Below are positions 13,546 to 26,945 of a DNA stretch of 64,000 bases, piece by piece. The first letter of the stretch is position 1; each line of letters starts with the position of its first letter. This stretch comes from Trichoplax sp. H2. Lineage: Eukaryota > Placozoa > Uniplacotomia > Trichoplacea. Where the stretch lies: the NCBI GenBank assembly GCA_003344405.1, contig NOWV01000072.1, forward strand, positions 186,001 to 250,000, written 5' to 3'. The notes under the pieces are model-generated. The model was not told where the DNA came from and ran no database searches. It worked only from the letters and a program-made list of their open reading frames with translations. Made by a program: the position numbers and the translations under genes.

Positions 13546-14970
13546 GGAAATATTAAATGTTATGACATTAGATTATACAGCACTGCCAGGGCAAAGCGTG
13601 AGCGTCGTTTAATAACCGTAAAATTTAAAATACATTTTCTGATACCAATAATATCCAATGACCTTATAAAATTTTAACTAAATTAAACTAGTCTAATTCA
13701 TCACTGCTATCTGACTAGTCATATATTACACCCTTCGTAAGGTACCGATTTAAATCATGATCTCTATTGTAACATAAATGAAATAGATTTTAAAATTATC
13801 TTTACACATTCGGAAGTGACATCATAGAATAAAGTTCTCATAATTTAATATCATTCGATTACGTATCCATCAGTTTATTGCCTAAATTCGATTTATTCTG
13901 ATCCACTGATGATTATTTAGGCTATGCCATCCTAATCGATTGTCATAATTATTAATAGACTGATTTAATTTCAGATTTTCTTATAGACTATTGCAAACAC
14001 TGAGTAGTACTTATAATCTAGAATTTTTTTTGTTTATACTGATAGATAGGAGAACTAATCTGTCGAACATTGCTTACAACCTGTCAATGTAAATTTCGAG
14101 TAAGATCTCATTTTAGCATTTCTTTTCAAATTTAAGCAGCAAGTAATGAATCAGTACGACGATTTTTAAATAATAGCATCATGTAGACTAAAAAATTGCA
14201 TGAATCTACGACTTAAACTGAAGAAAAAGAAATAACTCAAGGCAATTTCTGTAAATTATTGGCTATTCAGGGCATCGGTATCTTAATCTTCTATAGCACA
14301 ACCTCAAACACCTTGAATTTGCAATTCTTCTATGTCATAATGACGTGTATTAATGGTTGCTATAGCAAATATGACGATAATATACCACCAAAGGAGATTC
14401 TAATCTTAAAACAATTAATCTAATCTCATGGGTGGGTAATTATATTTAACAATAAAGTAATTGTTACTGACATGATTGTTATCAACATGTCAATTTTTAT
14501 GCCTTTGTTGCTATAATAATTAACCATCAATTACGTTAGATAAATACGTATTATCATCGATGATACTAGTTCTGAAGGTTATTAATCCTATGCATATAAC
14601 AAGTGGTAGCAAGGGCTGTTCAATATTGATTCTAACCGATCTGAAATCATAAATCACCTCTTATATAATTACTGATTTGTAGTATTATTTATGAACTTAA
14701 ATCCTTTCAAGCAAAAGCACCACCACTACAGGCGTAATACTATATCATCACCAATATTTCTCATCGGATAAACAGACAGATTTCTGATGATCTTATAATG
14801 AATGGTCAATAGTAAAGTTCAAGGGAGAAGTGGATACTTTCTTAATTCTAATTACTTAGTCGATTGTACAACCAGACCATTTAACGAGACCTAAGATATA
14901 TTTTGTGTCACACATTAGTTATTCAATAAGTTTTGTCTCAATTGGATCGTTTAAATTATAATTACATGAG

Positions 14971-17900
14971 ATGATCAAGCCAATGAGAACTATCGACGAG
15001 GAATCTATCCATCATCGGTCGAGGAACGGCCTTACTAATGGTAAAAGAAACGCTTTTGAATTACAAACGACAGCAGAATCGATATCGAATCACTCCTCTA
15101 TAGTGGATGATGTCGATATAAAAGTGCTTAAAAGTCCAAAAATTAAAAGAAATTTTCGAACAGGCTTTAGACGAGCATCTATCAGAAACAATTTACAAAC
15201 CGAAATTCTTCCTGTACACCAGGCAAGTCATTTACATGTTACATTAATTTCTATCTATTACCCAGGTGTTGCGAGCTAGGAATAGCCCTAGCACGCAACA
15301 AAGATTTGAGAGGGTGATTTCTACCCTTTACTACTGCTATTTGGAATACCAGACAGTTGGTATTCCAAGGCAGATAGAGTTTAACGTAGGAAGATCATCA
15401 AGACTTACTAGAAAATCATAATCTAATTTATTGTCGGCGAACTCGCCGTTTATATAGGTTTCGGACCTGAAACCGGTTTAGCTACACAAGTCACCTCGTC
15501 TATTAGAAATTAAACAAATTAATACCCTAAAAAGTTTCTATCTGTACAGATTAGATACAGTCTAATCCTATTAAATTTACTGTAAGCGTATTAAAATAAT
15601 CAATGCTTATTATTAATTTAACAGATACATATATATAGCTATCCTATTAAGACATTTTCTCTAAACTTAGGAATTGTACTTTGAACTTTAACAACTTGGA
15701 GGTGATAGATATAGTCGAGTTTAGCTGGTTGTCAACTACTATTTTAGTCTATTTAATCCTAAATTAAGGATATCAACTGTTAACCACTAAAATTACAATT
15801 AAGGAGATCGCAAAACATTTCTGAGATATAAACATATATACAACGTAACATAGAAATAAAGTATACTTCACGAAGACTACTTTCGTGACACCAGCCTAGC
15901 TTATTATAATATCATCTTAAGTATTGCCAAGTTAACCTATGTAGAACCTGTATTATTTCCATTCTTACTTTAAACGAAAATGAACAAGTTACAGCTCTAT
16001 AGTTCAACGAAATTTAAAGTCTTTTCGTCATGAAAAGATAGCTATATAATTTTTCCTCTAACTTCCATAATTTGAATAGTATTACAGTTTTAGAAATAGA
16101 TTTAATCCGTCTAATTGCGTCTACTATCGTCGAAAATATTATAGAGTTATCATTAAACCTTCTTGATCGCTGCGATCAACTAATGACAGGCTTTTACCTC
16201 TATTTTTAGGCTTGTACAAATGGAAGATTAAAAACTTTGCAGGAAATCTTAGACGAACACTTTGAATATGCAAAAAATTCAATCACTGACATTGTTAATA
16301 CGATTGATGATAATTTAATGACCCCTTTACACTATGCCACCATACATGACCATATCGATGTCATGCAATATTTACTTTCCAAAGGAGCAGGTAAATCATT
16401 ATTATAAGAAATTTTATATAGCACATTCAATTTTATTTCTTAATATTTCTAATTTCAATCACTAACGTAGCTTTGATCTTCAACTTGTAACCTATAAAAT
16501 ACACTAACGACCTTTTATTTCATGGTTATGTTACATCATGTTGTAGACATTGATGCTCTTGGTGGTAGACTAGGTAGAACACCCATACTTGTAGGTACAG
16601 AGTTCAATCGAAGAAATGCCGTTCAAGAATTACTAAATCATGATCCTGATATGTCAATCAAAGACAGTAACGGTCAACAGATATTACATATTGTTGCACA
16701 GCAAGGAAATGTTGACTTAGCCAAGGTAAGCCTTAACTATCATAACAAATTAAAGCACTACTGTAGTATTTATACCCTATTCAGATAGGGTTATTCAATT
16801 CACTTTCTGGTTAAGAATTATATTTTATAAACTGTAAGCTAAGAAATAATTATTATTGCCCTATGTAGCCGTTATTCTACCAATTTCTATAAATTAATTT
16901 ATTCATCCAAAATATCCAGTAACTAATTAACAGACCTTTCTACTTAGAATAATATCTCATTAATTTCATAAACTTTTCCAGTATAGTTAGTTAGTAGTGC
17001 ATAGCAGTAGAGTCTATAATAATGGCAAGCCTTAAATTTGATCTTGACATCATGAAGCGGCGGTAGTGATCAGAAAACTAATTTCTATGTACTGACCGAC
17101 AACATCCATAGTCATTAGCTAAAGGATTCGGTTGTACAAATTGTAACATGTATAGAATATTTCTACAGATATAATAACATACAACAAACAAATTATACTT
17201 CGAAAACCACGATTTTTACTCTCTGTTAAAATAGTGCAAAATTAAAATAGAATCAACTAAAATAGTTACCGAACAAACTACCGTTTAGATCATGAAAATT
17301 CGATCATTACCTTTTATAGCCCTATTTTCTCTTAATCATAGGAGCACTTTTATATTTTCAGATTATTCTACAAAAACTAGTAGAAAAAGGATTGGCATTT
17401 GTTAACGATATTGACGATGAACATAAGTCTCCTATCCATTTTGCTGTTGACCATGGTCGGTTTGGGCTAACTGAACTACTGGTAAGATAGTTGTTATGAT
17501 TCAATCTAAATCCTCAATCTATCTCCAACTCAAGCTACAATATGACCTAGAATTGCTAATCAACGTGAATTTATAATTAAAAAGATCCAACATGGTGCCC
17601 AATTATGTGTAGCAGCTGATGATGGAAGTACACCTCTTCATTTAGCAGCTTACCGCAAGGATTTACGAATAATGCGATTGCTTCTCGGAGCAGGTCTCTC
17701 ATTGCAATTTATTCGTTTCACCTAATTATTGCCCTACACTACAGTCATTCCACTTTGTACCTTCGTAGTTATGTACCATATTAATGCAGTAGTTATAATG
17801 AAACTCATATTTCAGCATTTGATAATATCCTTAATCATTAAATAATCGCTTAAATGGAAGTCCTTCCTGTTACATTTTTAGAAAGTTTGATGATGCTAAA

Positions 17901-20900
17901 ATTTTAATTATGCTAAATAAATTAATCATTTGAAAGCAATTGTTCAATTTAATTTAATCATAAACTACTAAACGATTTAGTAGATTATCCTTCAGTACAT
18001 CACTAGGTGACATTTCTACCGTTATTAATGTCAAAGTAGTTGAGATTTTCCATCGAAGGACTTTCAAATTATAGCTAACAGAATTATATCGTTTTATTTT
18101 CAGCACTTTCATTAAACTTCTCTATTCTGACTCCACTTGATACATCATTAAATAGCATATTGCTTGATTTTTAAGGACTAAATTTAAATTTTAAAGTGTA
18201 TTTGTCTTAAAATCAGTAGATATGGCATAATAATACTTAAGCATATTAATATCTCGTTATTATTTCTCATTTAGTCGAAAATCAAGGCAAAAAAGGCTAT
18301 CTCAATATTTTCGACAACGAAGGCAAAACAGCATTACATATCGCAATAGAAATGAATCATCTTGAGGTAGCAAATTTGAATTATAATGAATTTCGAAGTG
18401 ACTTTATAAACGACGTAGAAACTAAAGCTCTTAGGAATTCTTTAAATTTGTTTACTGATAATAAAAAGAGCTCAAAAATAGCAAATTTTCGACTTAATTA
18501 GCCAATAAACAGTAGATATTTCAACACTAGCAATATTCAGTCTAATAATTGAATTTTAATATCCAAATATTCGGAAGTGCAATTTTTTATATGTCTAGTT
18601 ACAATTTCATGATCTCTTAAACTAGATGGTTAAACTATGCCTGAATTATGGGGCCAGCGTTATGCAAGAGGTAAAACATTGATTTCCTAGTTCAGTTTTC
18701 AATATTTAATTATATTAACCTTGCATGAATTGAACAGTATCTTAAACAGGAAATTGATAGCATGAAATATTTTATGTTAGAAAGCTAGAGTAATCAATTT
18801 CTGCGTTTATTATTTATAGAACAATTTAAAGCCATTGATCCATATAGCAGCTATCAATGGAAGTATAGAAATAGCAAAACTGCTTCTACAACATCATGTA
18901 CAAGTTAGCGATCAAGATAATCGCGATAGAACTGCGTTGCATCATGCAGTACTTGGATACCAAACAGAAATGATTCAATTTTTGCATAGTGAGGTACTCT
19001 AATGTGCGAAATTTGATATATTATTTAGATCAAGACTTAGTAGTTAAGCCATACTAATGCTTTAGCCTTAAAACAATCCTATCATTCTACCTAATTGGAT
19101 GATGGAATAACAGAGATTCACCATTAAATGGTATAATAAATGCAAAATTTATTTTATTACATATTGTGCTTAGGGAGCTACTCTTGAAAGTTTGGACGAA
19201 GAGTGCAAAACGCCCTTTTTAACCGCTGTTGAGAACGGTTTTGTAAACGCCACTGTAGTATTACTGAACTTGGGAGCGAATATAAGTGCAACAGATAATA
19301 AAAACAGAAATTGCTTACATTATGCCTGCCGTCATCGAGATTCAACAATCTTAGCAGAACTATTCAAGGTATTTGAGATTATAAATTACAGATTATTTAG
19401 CCAAGCTGGCTATTACCATCGCTGTTCAATTTTATGTACTGATCCTATTCGCTTTAATAACTCTACTCTAGTATGGAGCGGCAAGTTCAATTAATTATCA
19501 CGATTTTGAAGGCTGCACACCTCTTCTTGCTTCGGCATCTACAGGAGATTTACATGTAGGCTTGATCAACTGTTAAATCACAATCTCTTTGGCTCTAATA
19601 TCAAATAAGTTAACTTGATGTAGCTTAGAGAATAATTTTTCGATATCTTCGCCAACATTGTTGTAACTGTTTCAGATTATTAATACTCTACTCGATAACG
19701 GTGCCAACTTGACAGCCGTCAATAAAGATGGGGATACTTTACTTCATCTTATCGCATTCAATAATGGTCATGAGTTAATAAAACCTGTGGTCAATTTAAT
19801 GAATACCTCAATCAATATCAATAACGGGTACGGTAAAACGCCACTTCATCTTGCAGCACAAGCTGGTTATTTAAATACAGTTAGAATACTACTGAACTGT
19901 GGAGCCGATGTCAATAATAGGTATGAAAAACAACCGTTCAAAATAGCCCATAATATTAAATAAAAATTTTTTTATAATGCATTCTCCATGAACGACAGTC
20001 CTTGAATCATGTTTAAGCACCATTTGTGTCCATATATGTATAATTAAAGATATTAAGGTAAATGATTAATTTATTTCGACTGTCAATAGTGATATATATG
20101 GCAATTCCGCACTGCATTATGCTGCAAAAGAGAATCGATCAGAAGTAATGAAATTATTAATTGAGCATCATTGCAATATCAACATTACCAACAGAAGAAG
20201 GGTAAGAATCTTCAAACTGTGAGACAGCTAGCATTTTATATGCGTTAATGACTTGTTGTATATCATCCCTAAAACAGCAAAATAAGTACCCACATTAAGG
20301 GAGTGCTTGTGACCATTTCAGTCTGAATAGTGTGATAAAACCTAAAATTTATTGCTCCATACTTATTATATACTTAGATTTCTAACTTTAAGAATTTTAA
20401 CAGCTACTACTTGTAACAAGAGCGCTAGATTACTATACGAGTATATACCAACTTGTATCAAAATTGGATACCATTTATTAGGATACACCTCTCCACTTAG
20501 CCAGTAAAGAAAATGCTCTAAGCGCTGTACGAATTCTTCTAACGAAAGACGTTAACGTTGCCATTAAAAATGTCAAACACCAGACTTGTTTAGACATGGC
20601 TATAGATTATGAAAATACCGATGTTGGCCTAGAATTGATTCGCGATAAAAGGTAAGACAAGCACATCATCATAAAATTTTTAGATATCTCTGCTATACCA
20701 TACTAATGAAGCTTTATGTTACGATGAATCTTCAATAATGAATATTCCAGGTGGCAAGAATTGATGGATAGTAACAACAAAATGGGTTATCGACCAATGA
20801 AACGTTTGATTGAGAAACTACCAGAAGTTGCACAGGTACTGAATTAATCAAATATAGTAAACTGTCAGACGTACAATTTCGCTGCCATTTCATATAATCA

Positions 20901-23900
20901 TATAACCATCAAGTATTTGTATACTATATATGCTAATTACGAAATTTCATTAAATTAGGCGGTCATGGATCGCTGTGTAACGCGCTCAAATCATCCACCA
21001 GATCATCCTGATTCATTTGTAAGATCAAAATCTTATTCTTACCTTAATTTAATAATGAGCACCACGTCTAGCTATCCAGATAGATATCTATATAAACATA
21101 GTTGTGTGATATCATGATGTGGTATTATTGCTATCATTCAGTAGTGATAGTCCTATGAAACTTTACATATTTTAAGAATAAACATTGGAGACAGTAGATT
21201 AAATAACCAAAGCAAAAAATTATTGCAAGGCATTATTAGGGATTTAGTGATGCCAATAGAATTTCTACTCCATGATATGCTCTATAACCTAGGATGATTG
21301 GCATTAAGAATCTTAGCCTAAGAGCGTTAAATAATCTATCCCCAAATATGCAATAATAGTCGTACTGAAGCGTCTTCAGAAGCTATATTTTAATATCGCT
21401 TTTATCGTTTTTATACTAGGTCACTTTCAATTACAAATATCTTGAATCATCTCCACATGATCCAGAAAGCGTAGAAAGTCAAAAAAAATACCTTGCTGTC
21501 TCTGTAAGTACTGTGCAAATTCATGATAGCACTGACACATGCTGGTATTTCATTTGTATACTTTATTTGTAAGCTTAAATTGCAAAGTTGATTCAATAAT
21601 GATTGGAATTGATTTCCAGAGCATGGTAGAACACAATCGAGCCGATCTTATCTTACATCCATTAACAGTAGCCTATCGAATGCATAAATGGTAACATCTA
21701 CTAGCGTCAGCATTTAATTTTGCTAATGACTGGTTTATAATGAAAACTATTAACCTATATTGTTTCCTACAGTACTCACTCTATTTCATTCCATTATTTG
21801 ATAGGAGAGGGCCATCTGGATTTTTATTCTATCTTCACATTTTTATTTACTTACTCATCGTAACTATATTCGTTACTGGACTTGCAATCGATTTATTATG
21901 TAATCCTACTGCCAACAGAACAGACAATGTTAGCGCATTAGTAAGTCAATCGAATAGAAACTACCGTATTTTAAAAGCATATTGCGCATAGTAAGAATAT
22001 AATTATGCACATGTGACATTCATTAATTAATGCATCATCAATATTATAATTTTGTTGTGTGATGAATCATATGTTGACACCTAGCTACTAATTAACTAAT
22101 ATTAAATGTCATAGAAAGTGTGTTGTAATTCTGGCTATAATAAGTATGTAGATTTAGAGGAAAGAATCCCGTTTAAGTCTTGTGTTACAATCTCGGTTGT
22201 GACAGCACACCATGCAAAAAGTCCCAAAGTCGGAAATTATTCATATTTTTAAATCAAAGGATTTTACGGCATTTTGGAATTACAATACTAAATATGCATA
22301 TACCTATAAAATGCGACTATTACGGTACTAGTGAAGAATACTGATCGTTTTACTTCTATTTTTAATAGTCCGGATGTGAGATTATTCCCGTCGATTTCGC
22401 CAGACAAACACCATTTATCACCTTAGCGATTGGCATAATCATTTTCGTAGCACATATCATTAGCTTCATATACACGGTAAATCTTTGGATATATGTAGAG
22501 AACTTAACATATCAACATCCATTTTAAAGGCAATTTAGAATTTCATCTTCAGTACCTCATATTTATTACAGGTTTTTAGTCTACTTAAATTAATATCGAT
22601 ACCAGATAGATCAGCCATCGTAATCATTTCTACATTAATGAACGCTATGAAAATTGAAATACAATTATCAACCTAATCCTAATTTTAGCCGCATTGCTAT
22701 CTCTACGTTTACTTTTCATTTGGAAGGTACTGGTAGACGATCAAATTTGTTCCTAACAATCTCTGTTCTATCTACATTTTAGCCGTACGAATTTGTTAAG
22801 AAACTATCGTCAAATGTAATGGAAATGCTTATTGGTTTGGTGGCAGTAATTTTTGCAATTCTATCCTTAATTTACGGCTCAAACATAGTTAATGCGCAAG
22901 CGGGAGCCATTCTGGCATTTACAGCTATGTTAACGCTTATTTTAAACTTACAAAGGTAATCGATCGTCATGAATTTATTTTAAAATCGTATTTATGAAAG
23001 GTTAAACTATTTTAATAAATTTCAACTCGATTTATTTACATTTATTACAGCACAAAGATATTTGGCCAATATATTGTTATGTTTTTAGCAGTATTGAAAA
23101 CCGTTTTACGCGTGATGGTATTAGTTATCATGGTCTTAGCAGTATTTGGTATATCATTTCAGTTTGCATTTAATGCTACACAGGTGCGTAAAGTTGAATT
23201 ATTTTACGCAAATAACAACTATAAATCTCTTTGAAAGTCGACAATTTTAACTGAGTAAACACTTTGTCGGCTCCATATGAGGTACAATGGACGCAAAATA
23301 ATATGTAGAGGATCACCGTCTAAACTGAAATTGAATATTTTTGTCTACAAGATTATCCCTTTCTCCGAAGCCCTTACCGCCATACTTGGAATGTTTGTCA
23401 TGTTCGTGGGAGAAATCAACTTTTATACTACTTTTGAGCCAAGAATGCGCACTTTAAGTCCTGGTCATTTGGTAGCCATTGCAATTCTTATCTTATCATT
23501 TATGATCGTGGTCAATATCACTCTATCCAATTTATTGGTAAAATGATAGTTATAATTTTTAGTACATTATCTACTATCGTTCTACAATGCTTCGTCTATT
23601 TTAACATCATGTCATCTTCATGAACATTTGTGATAGATTAATATTTCAAATAATTAATGATTAAGAAATTCTAATTATTCGTATTTCGCCGGCTTAATGA
23701 TAGCAAGCAATCAAAGCCTATAATATCTTAGTTATAATGCAATTTATAAGCATTTAAATACAAAATACAATTTTATAAGTAAAATTCGGTTACTTCATGC
23801 CTGTAATACGTAAATTGATTTATAAGATTTTAGCTAGCTAAGGAACTTATTTGCATTTACATTCGAACAGATTGGCCTTGCCGTTGGAGATATTAACAAA

Positions 23901-25229
23901 TTACAAAAGGACGCGGAATTAGCTAGTGTTACTCAAGAGCTTGTCATGATTTATGATTGTCACAACCTTATCCCTTTATTTTTAAGAAAAGCATATTATA
24001 AACCTATCCATGTCTTCAAGGGAACAGGACCACAAGGGAAATTAGCTAAAGTAAGTCCACCGATCTGTGCAGTTTATAAAATTCATGGCTTCGAAAATTT
24101 CTTTATCCAAGCTCGCCAAATTTCTATCCATAAACTGGATAACATTATCTGTAGTACTCCTGATGGTAGCTATTCTATCGTGATAGTTCTAAATCGATCA
24201 GGCTTTCTATTGTAACATTCTAAGGTTATCAAGCTTTTCGAAGTATTTTTTTAATGTTAACCTAGTTGATATTTAACTTTTAGGGTATTTTTTATTTTGA
24301 TATTCCTAAATCCTTTTCTACTATTTTACAAAGCATTTCAAGATTACAGAAAACTTGTAATGCACCTTCGTAAACTGCAACACTTGCAATAAAATTTTCT
24401 TTAGTGTACACATCTTCTTCAATGGTTTTACGTCTATTCGATTTAATTAAATTGCAGTACTCTTTGTAAAATGGTTAATATTAATGTAGTTCTAAATTTC
24501 TCTTATTTTTAAGTTTAAGAGTTGTTTCACCGGCTAAAACCTATTTCGATTATATTTCTAATAGTATATGTGGTCTAGAAATTCACAACGAGCATCACTT
24601 CTTGACTGCGTTAAGGAACAGCTGACTAAAACTCATCACCAATATCAAAACTTAGCGCAAAATTTTTCTGAAGATAAAAAGTAAGTTTAATTATTAATGG
24701 ACAATCTGATGTTGCCTCTCATATAAATTAATAGATCAGATGAAGAGCACTGTAATGCATTCTTCATGTATTCGTATATTTATGGTTTACGGTTCCTTAG
24801 ATAATTCTACCATTCGACCAAGATTTGATCTTGATTATTGTAAATTTTGATACACGCAAAAACCTTTAAATAATTATACTCAAAACTAATTTCTATATAA
24901 ATAATAATTGAGTAAAGCCGTAAGTTTAATTACACAATTTCAGATTACTAGATCCAGATTACTGTCTGACTAATTCTTTGCGACTCATGACAGACTATTT
25001 ACAATTAATCTTTGATAGAATTAAAGTCTGTCCAAGATTATAAGTTTTTATCAATTATTATTTTAGAACTGCATCAGCTATGTATGATCTTGTTAAAGAA
25101 TTAACAAAACAAAATGAAACTTTCAAAAAGGATAACGAATATCTTAAAGAAATGATTTATTCCATTGCTCAGAAAGTTAATGCCATATCACCTACCCAAG
25201 CACAACCCATTTTACCCGATGTGTGTTAA
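14971..25229 (+). CDS. TRPA1-like cation channel, gene 2 of the trio (complete)
   Basis: Complete TRPA-type channel of 1150 aa (human TRPA1 is about 1120). Exons: 14971-15222, 16210-16390, 16547-16725, 17362-17481, 17585-17693, 18275-18366, 18626-18670, 18820-18993, 19174-19368, 19472-19555, 19676-19920, 20090-20201, 20482-20651, 20751-20835, 20959-21018, 21420-21503, 21620-21690, 21805-21940, 22369-22476, 22783-22955, 23051-23183, 23352-23537, 23871-24050, 24565-24680, 25067-25229. Their sum is 3453 nt, divisible by three. Residues 1-84 are a polar N-terminus, about 85-665 ankyrin repeats, then a linker, S1-S4 about 755-891, S5 about 905-930, filter GEIN at 956-959, S6 about 975-998, IGLAVGDI from 999, and a coiled coil at the end. 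Intron 1 has a GC donor (CAG|GCAAGT), supported by phase. Cys687 corresponds to human Cys621; the human Cys641 and Cys665 positions are Ser and Thr. A possible AATAAA lies at 25284. Confidence 0.94.
15268..15474. other. Cluster of five stem-loops in TRPA gene 2 intron 1
   Basis: Five perfect or near-perfect hairpins stand in about 200 bp of unusually GC-rich sequence. They are 15268-15299 (GTTGCG/CGCAAC outside GCTAGG/CCTAGC), 15311-15327 (AGGGT/ACCCT), 15334-15373 (CTGC outside TTGGAATACC/GGTATTCCAA), 15435-15448 (CGGCG/CGCCG) and 15457-15474 (GGTTTC/GAAACC). A TATATAG precedes the last one. It could be a structured RNA, a solo LTR (TGTTG at 15267 would suit an LTR end) or a short non-autonomous element. 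A related arrangement lies near 26700-26945. Confidence 0.55.
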
Positions 25230-25740
25230 TTATTTATTACTCTTGCCTTCTATAGGACACAAATTACCTTGACTTTATTATGTAATAAATCCAGTAAATA
25301 TATTGTTACTCCAACACATAAATTATATCCATAAATTAAGCAAGTTACTCAATAAAAAATTAGACTATGTTGTTACAACCGGGATAAATTCTAGTATACT
25401 GAGAACTATTGCAAAATAGAATAATATTGTAATTGCTACCTTTAACGGTGAACGTCGTTATATGATATGTGTGCAACCTACACTAAATATTGTATATAGA
25501 TAGATATAGTTAGCATACAAAAAATACTCCCGATTTAAATTATTTCAGTATTTATTATGGCTGTAAAAGTTGACATTTAGTGGTTTATTAACTTTCACTA
25601 ATCGTAGGAGGTGTCTCTAAATGTATATATCTATTTATTTACATTGCTCGCTACATGTTATCTATGTAATTACAATACACTTGTTAAGCGGATTGCTTTC
25701 CAAGTCTAATATAATACGGAATATGCATAGATCAATTTTA
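25230..25740. other. 3' flank of TRPA gene 2
   Basis: AT-rich non-coding sequence. AATAAA at 25284-25289, 55 bases after the TRPA gene 2 stop, is a plausible polyadenylation signal. No other feature was seen. Confidence 0.45.
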
Positions 25741-26560
25741 TAACGCTTGGCGTATTCTCAATCATTCATAAGTTATGAGCTCGAATTTATATATTTATAT
25801 TATTCTATAATCGCGAAATTGCCAGGTAATTCTTATAAACTATTTTCATGAGTTATCCATATTTATAACGATTACTTGCTGTAATATCTGATATTACTAT
25901 TGCAATTATCATAAAATGTTAACGTTAATAAAGATTCGGATCATAATGATTAGTAAAATTATGGATAAAGAAACGTATTAGAACTACCACCAAAGATTTT
26001 TTAAAGATAGCAATTTCTATCTCAAGAGTTCATTATCGTTCTTATAGACAATGAATAACTAGAGTTTGCATTAGATCAATCGTTATTGAATAGTAACGAA
26101 ATGACTACTTTAATTAGAGATAAAATTGAATACACAGAAATGTGAATAATCGCTTTGGTAACGTTCTGCTTATCCTCAATTTTTTATAAGTTGTGAGCTC
26201 GAATTAATGTATTTATATTTTGTAATCGCGATATTGCCAAGCATTTGATGCAACTTTTATGGTTAAAGTTATCCATATTTCTTACGATTAATTACTGTAA
26301 TATCTGATCTTACTACTGCAAATATCATGTAACACTAACCCTAATAAATATCCTGACTACAATAATTAGTAAATATTATCCACCAAATGAACGTATTAGA
26401 AAGAACAGCAAATATTTTAAAGATAGCGACATCCGCCGTATCAAATGAGCCAGTTATCTTTCTTGTAAATAATGAATGATTAGATTCTACATTAGATGAT
26501 TTAGCTATTACATGGTAACGAAATCATATTATTTAGAGACGAAATGGAATATACATTATC
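25741..26560. repeat. Two-copy tandem duplication, about 420 bp unit
   Basis: Copy 1 (about 25741-26160) and copy 2 (about 26161-26560) share an ordered series of words. These are GAGCTCGAATT, TAATCGCG, ATTGCCA, GTTATCCATATTT, CTGTAATATCTGAT, CGTATTAGAA, TTTTAAAGATAGC, AATGAAT, and GTAACGAAAT followed by AGAGA. The copies have diverged by many substitutions and small indels, so the event is old. There is no long open frame in either copy. Confidence 0.65.
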
Positions 26561-26699
26561 ACTATTTCTTTAGTCTGTAGAGTTGTCCCTAGAACTAGTT
26601 TGCCAGGATTCTTATGTGCTGTGGATCATACATTTGTAGTTCACTCTGAAAGTTTACCTACTGCATAACAGATTTGTAGTAAAGTGACTCTGCGCACTA

Positions 26700-26945
26700 C
26701 TTTGGTGAACTATATTTGGCTAGTCTCCCCTAATTCAAGCGTTCACCACAGGATTTTTGAGGCTATTGCCAGGGGTAATAGCTCATCTACACCAATAAGG
26801 TTAATATTACTTTAGTTGTGAGGGAAGTGCGTAGTTTTATCAATGCAAATCAATACAGAAAAGGAAGAACGAAAGAATCGATTTCACAGATCGGGGCCAG
26901 ATGCTTATATAGCTTCGGGTCCGCTAGCTATGCGCTTGTACTTTT
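26700..26945. other. Second stem-loop cluster resembling the one at 15268-15474
   Basis: A hairpin with stem TGGTGAAC/GTTCACCA spans about 26702-26748 and is followed by GATTTTTGAG. A second hairpin, GCTATT/AATAGC, follows at about 26762-26782. A GC-richer end contains TTATATAG then TTCGG and TCC near 26910-26925. The order (outer hairpin containing GCTAG, GATTT..GAG spacer, second hairpin, TTATATAG..TTCGG) parallels the intronic cluster of TRPA gene 2. This suggests two diverged members of one element family. The similarity is weak at sequence level. Confidence 0.35.

Larger units (their letters stand above)
10313..14970. other. Intergenic, upstream of TRPA gene 2
   Basis: About 4.7 kb with no convincing gene. 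It contains diverged local repeats (11741-12025 and 13075-13545, listed separately). The last few hundred bases should hold the promoter and 5' UTR of TRPA gene 2, but no distinctive motif stands out in the AT-rich background. Confidence 0.5.
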
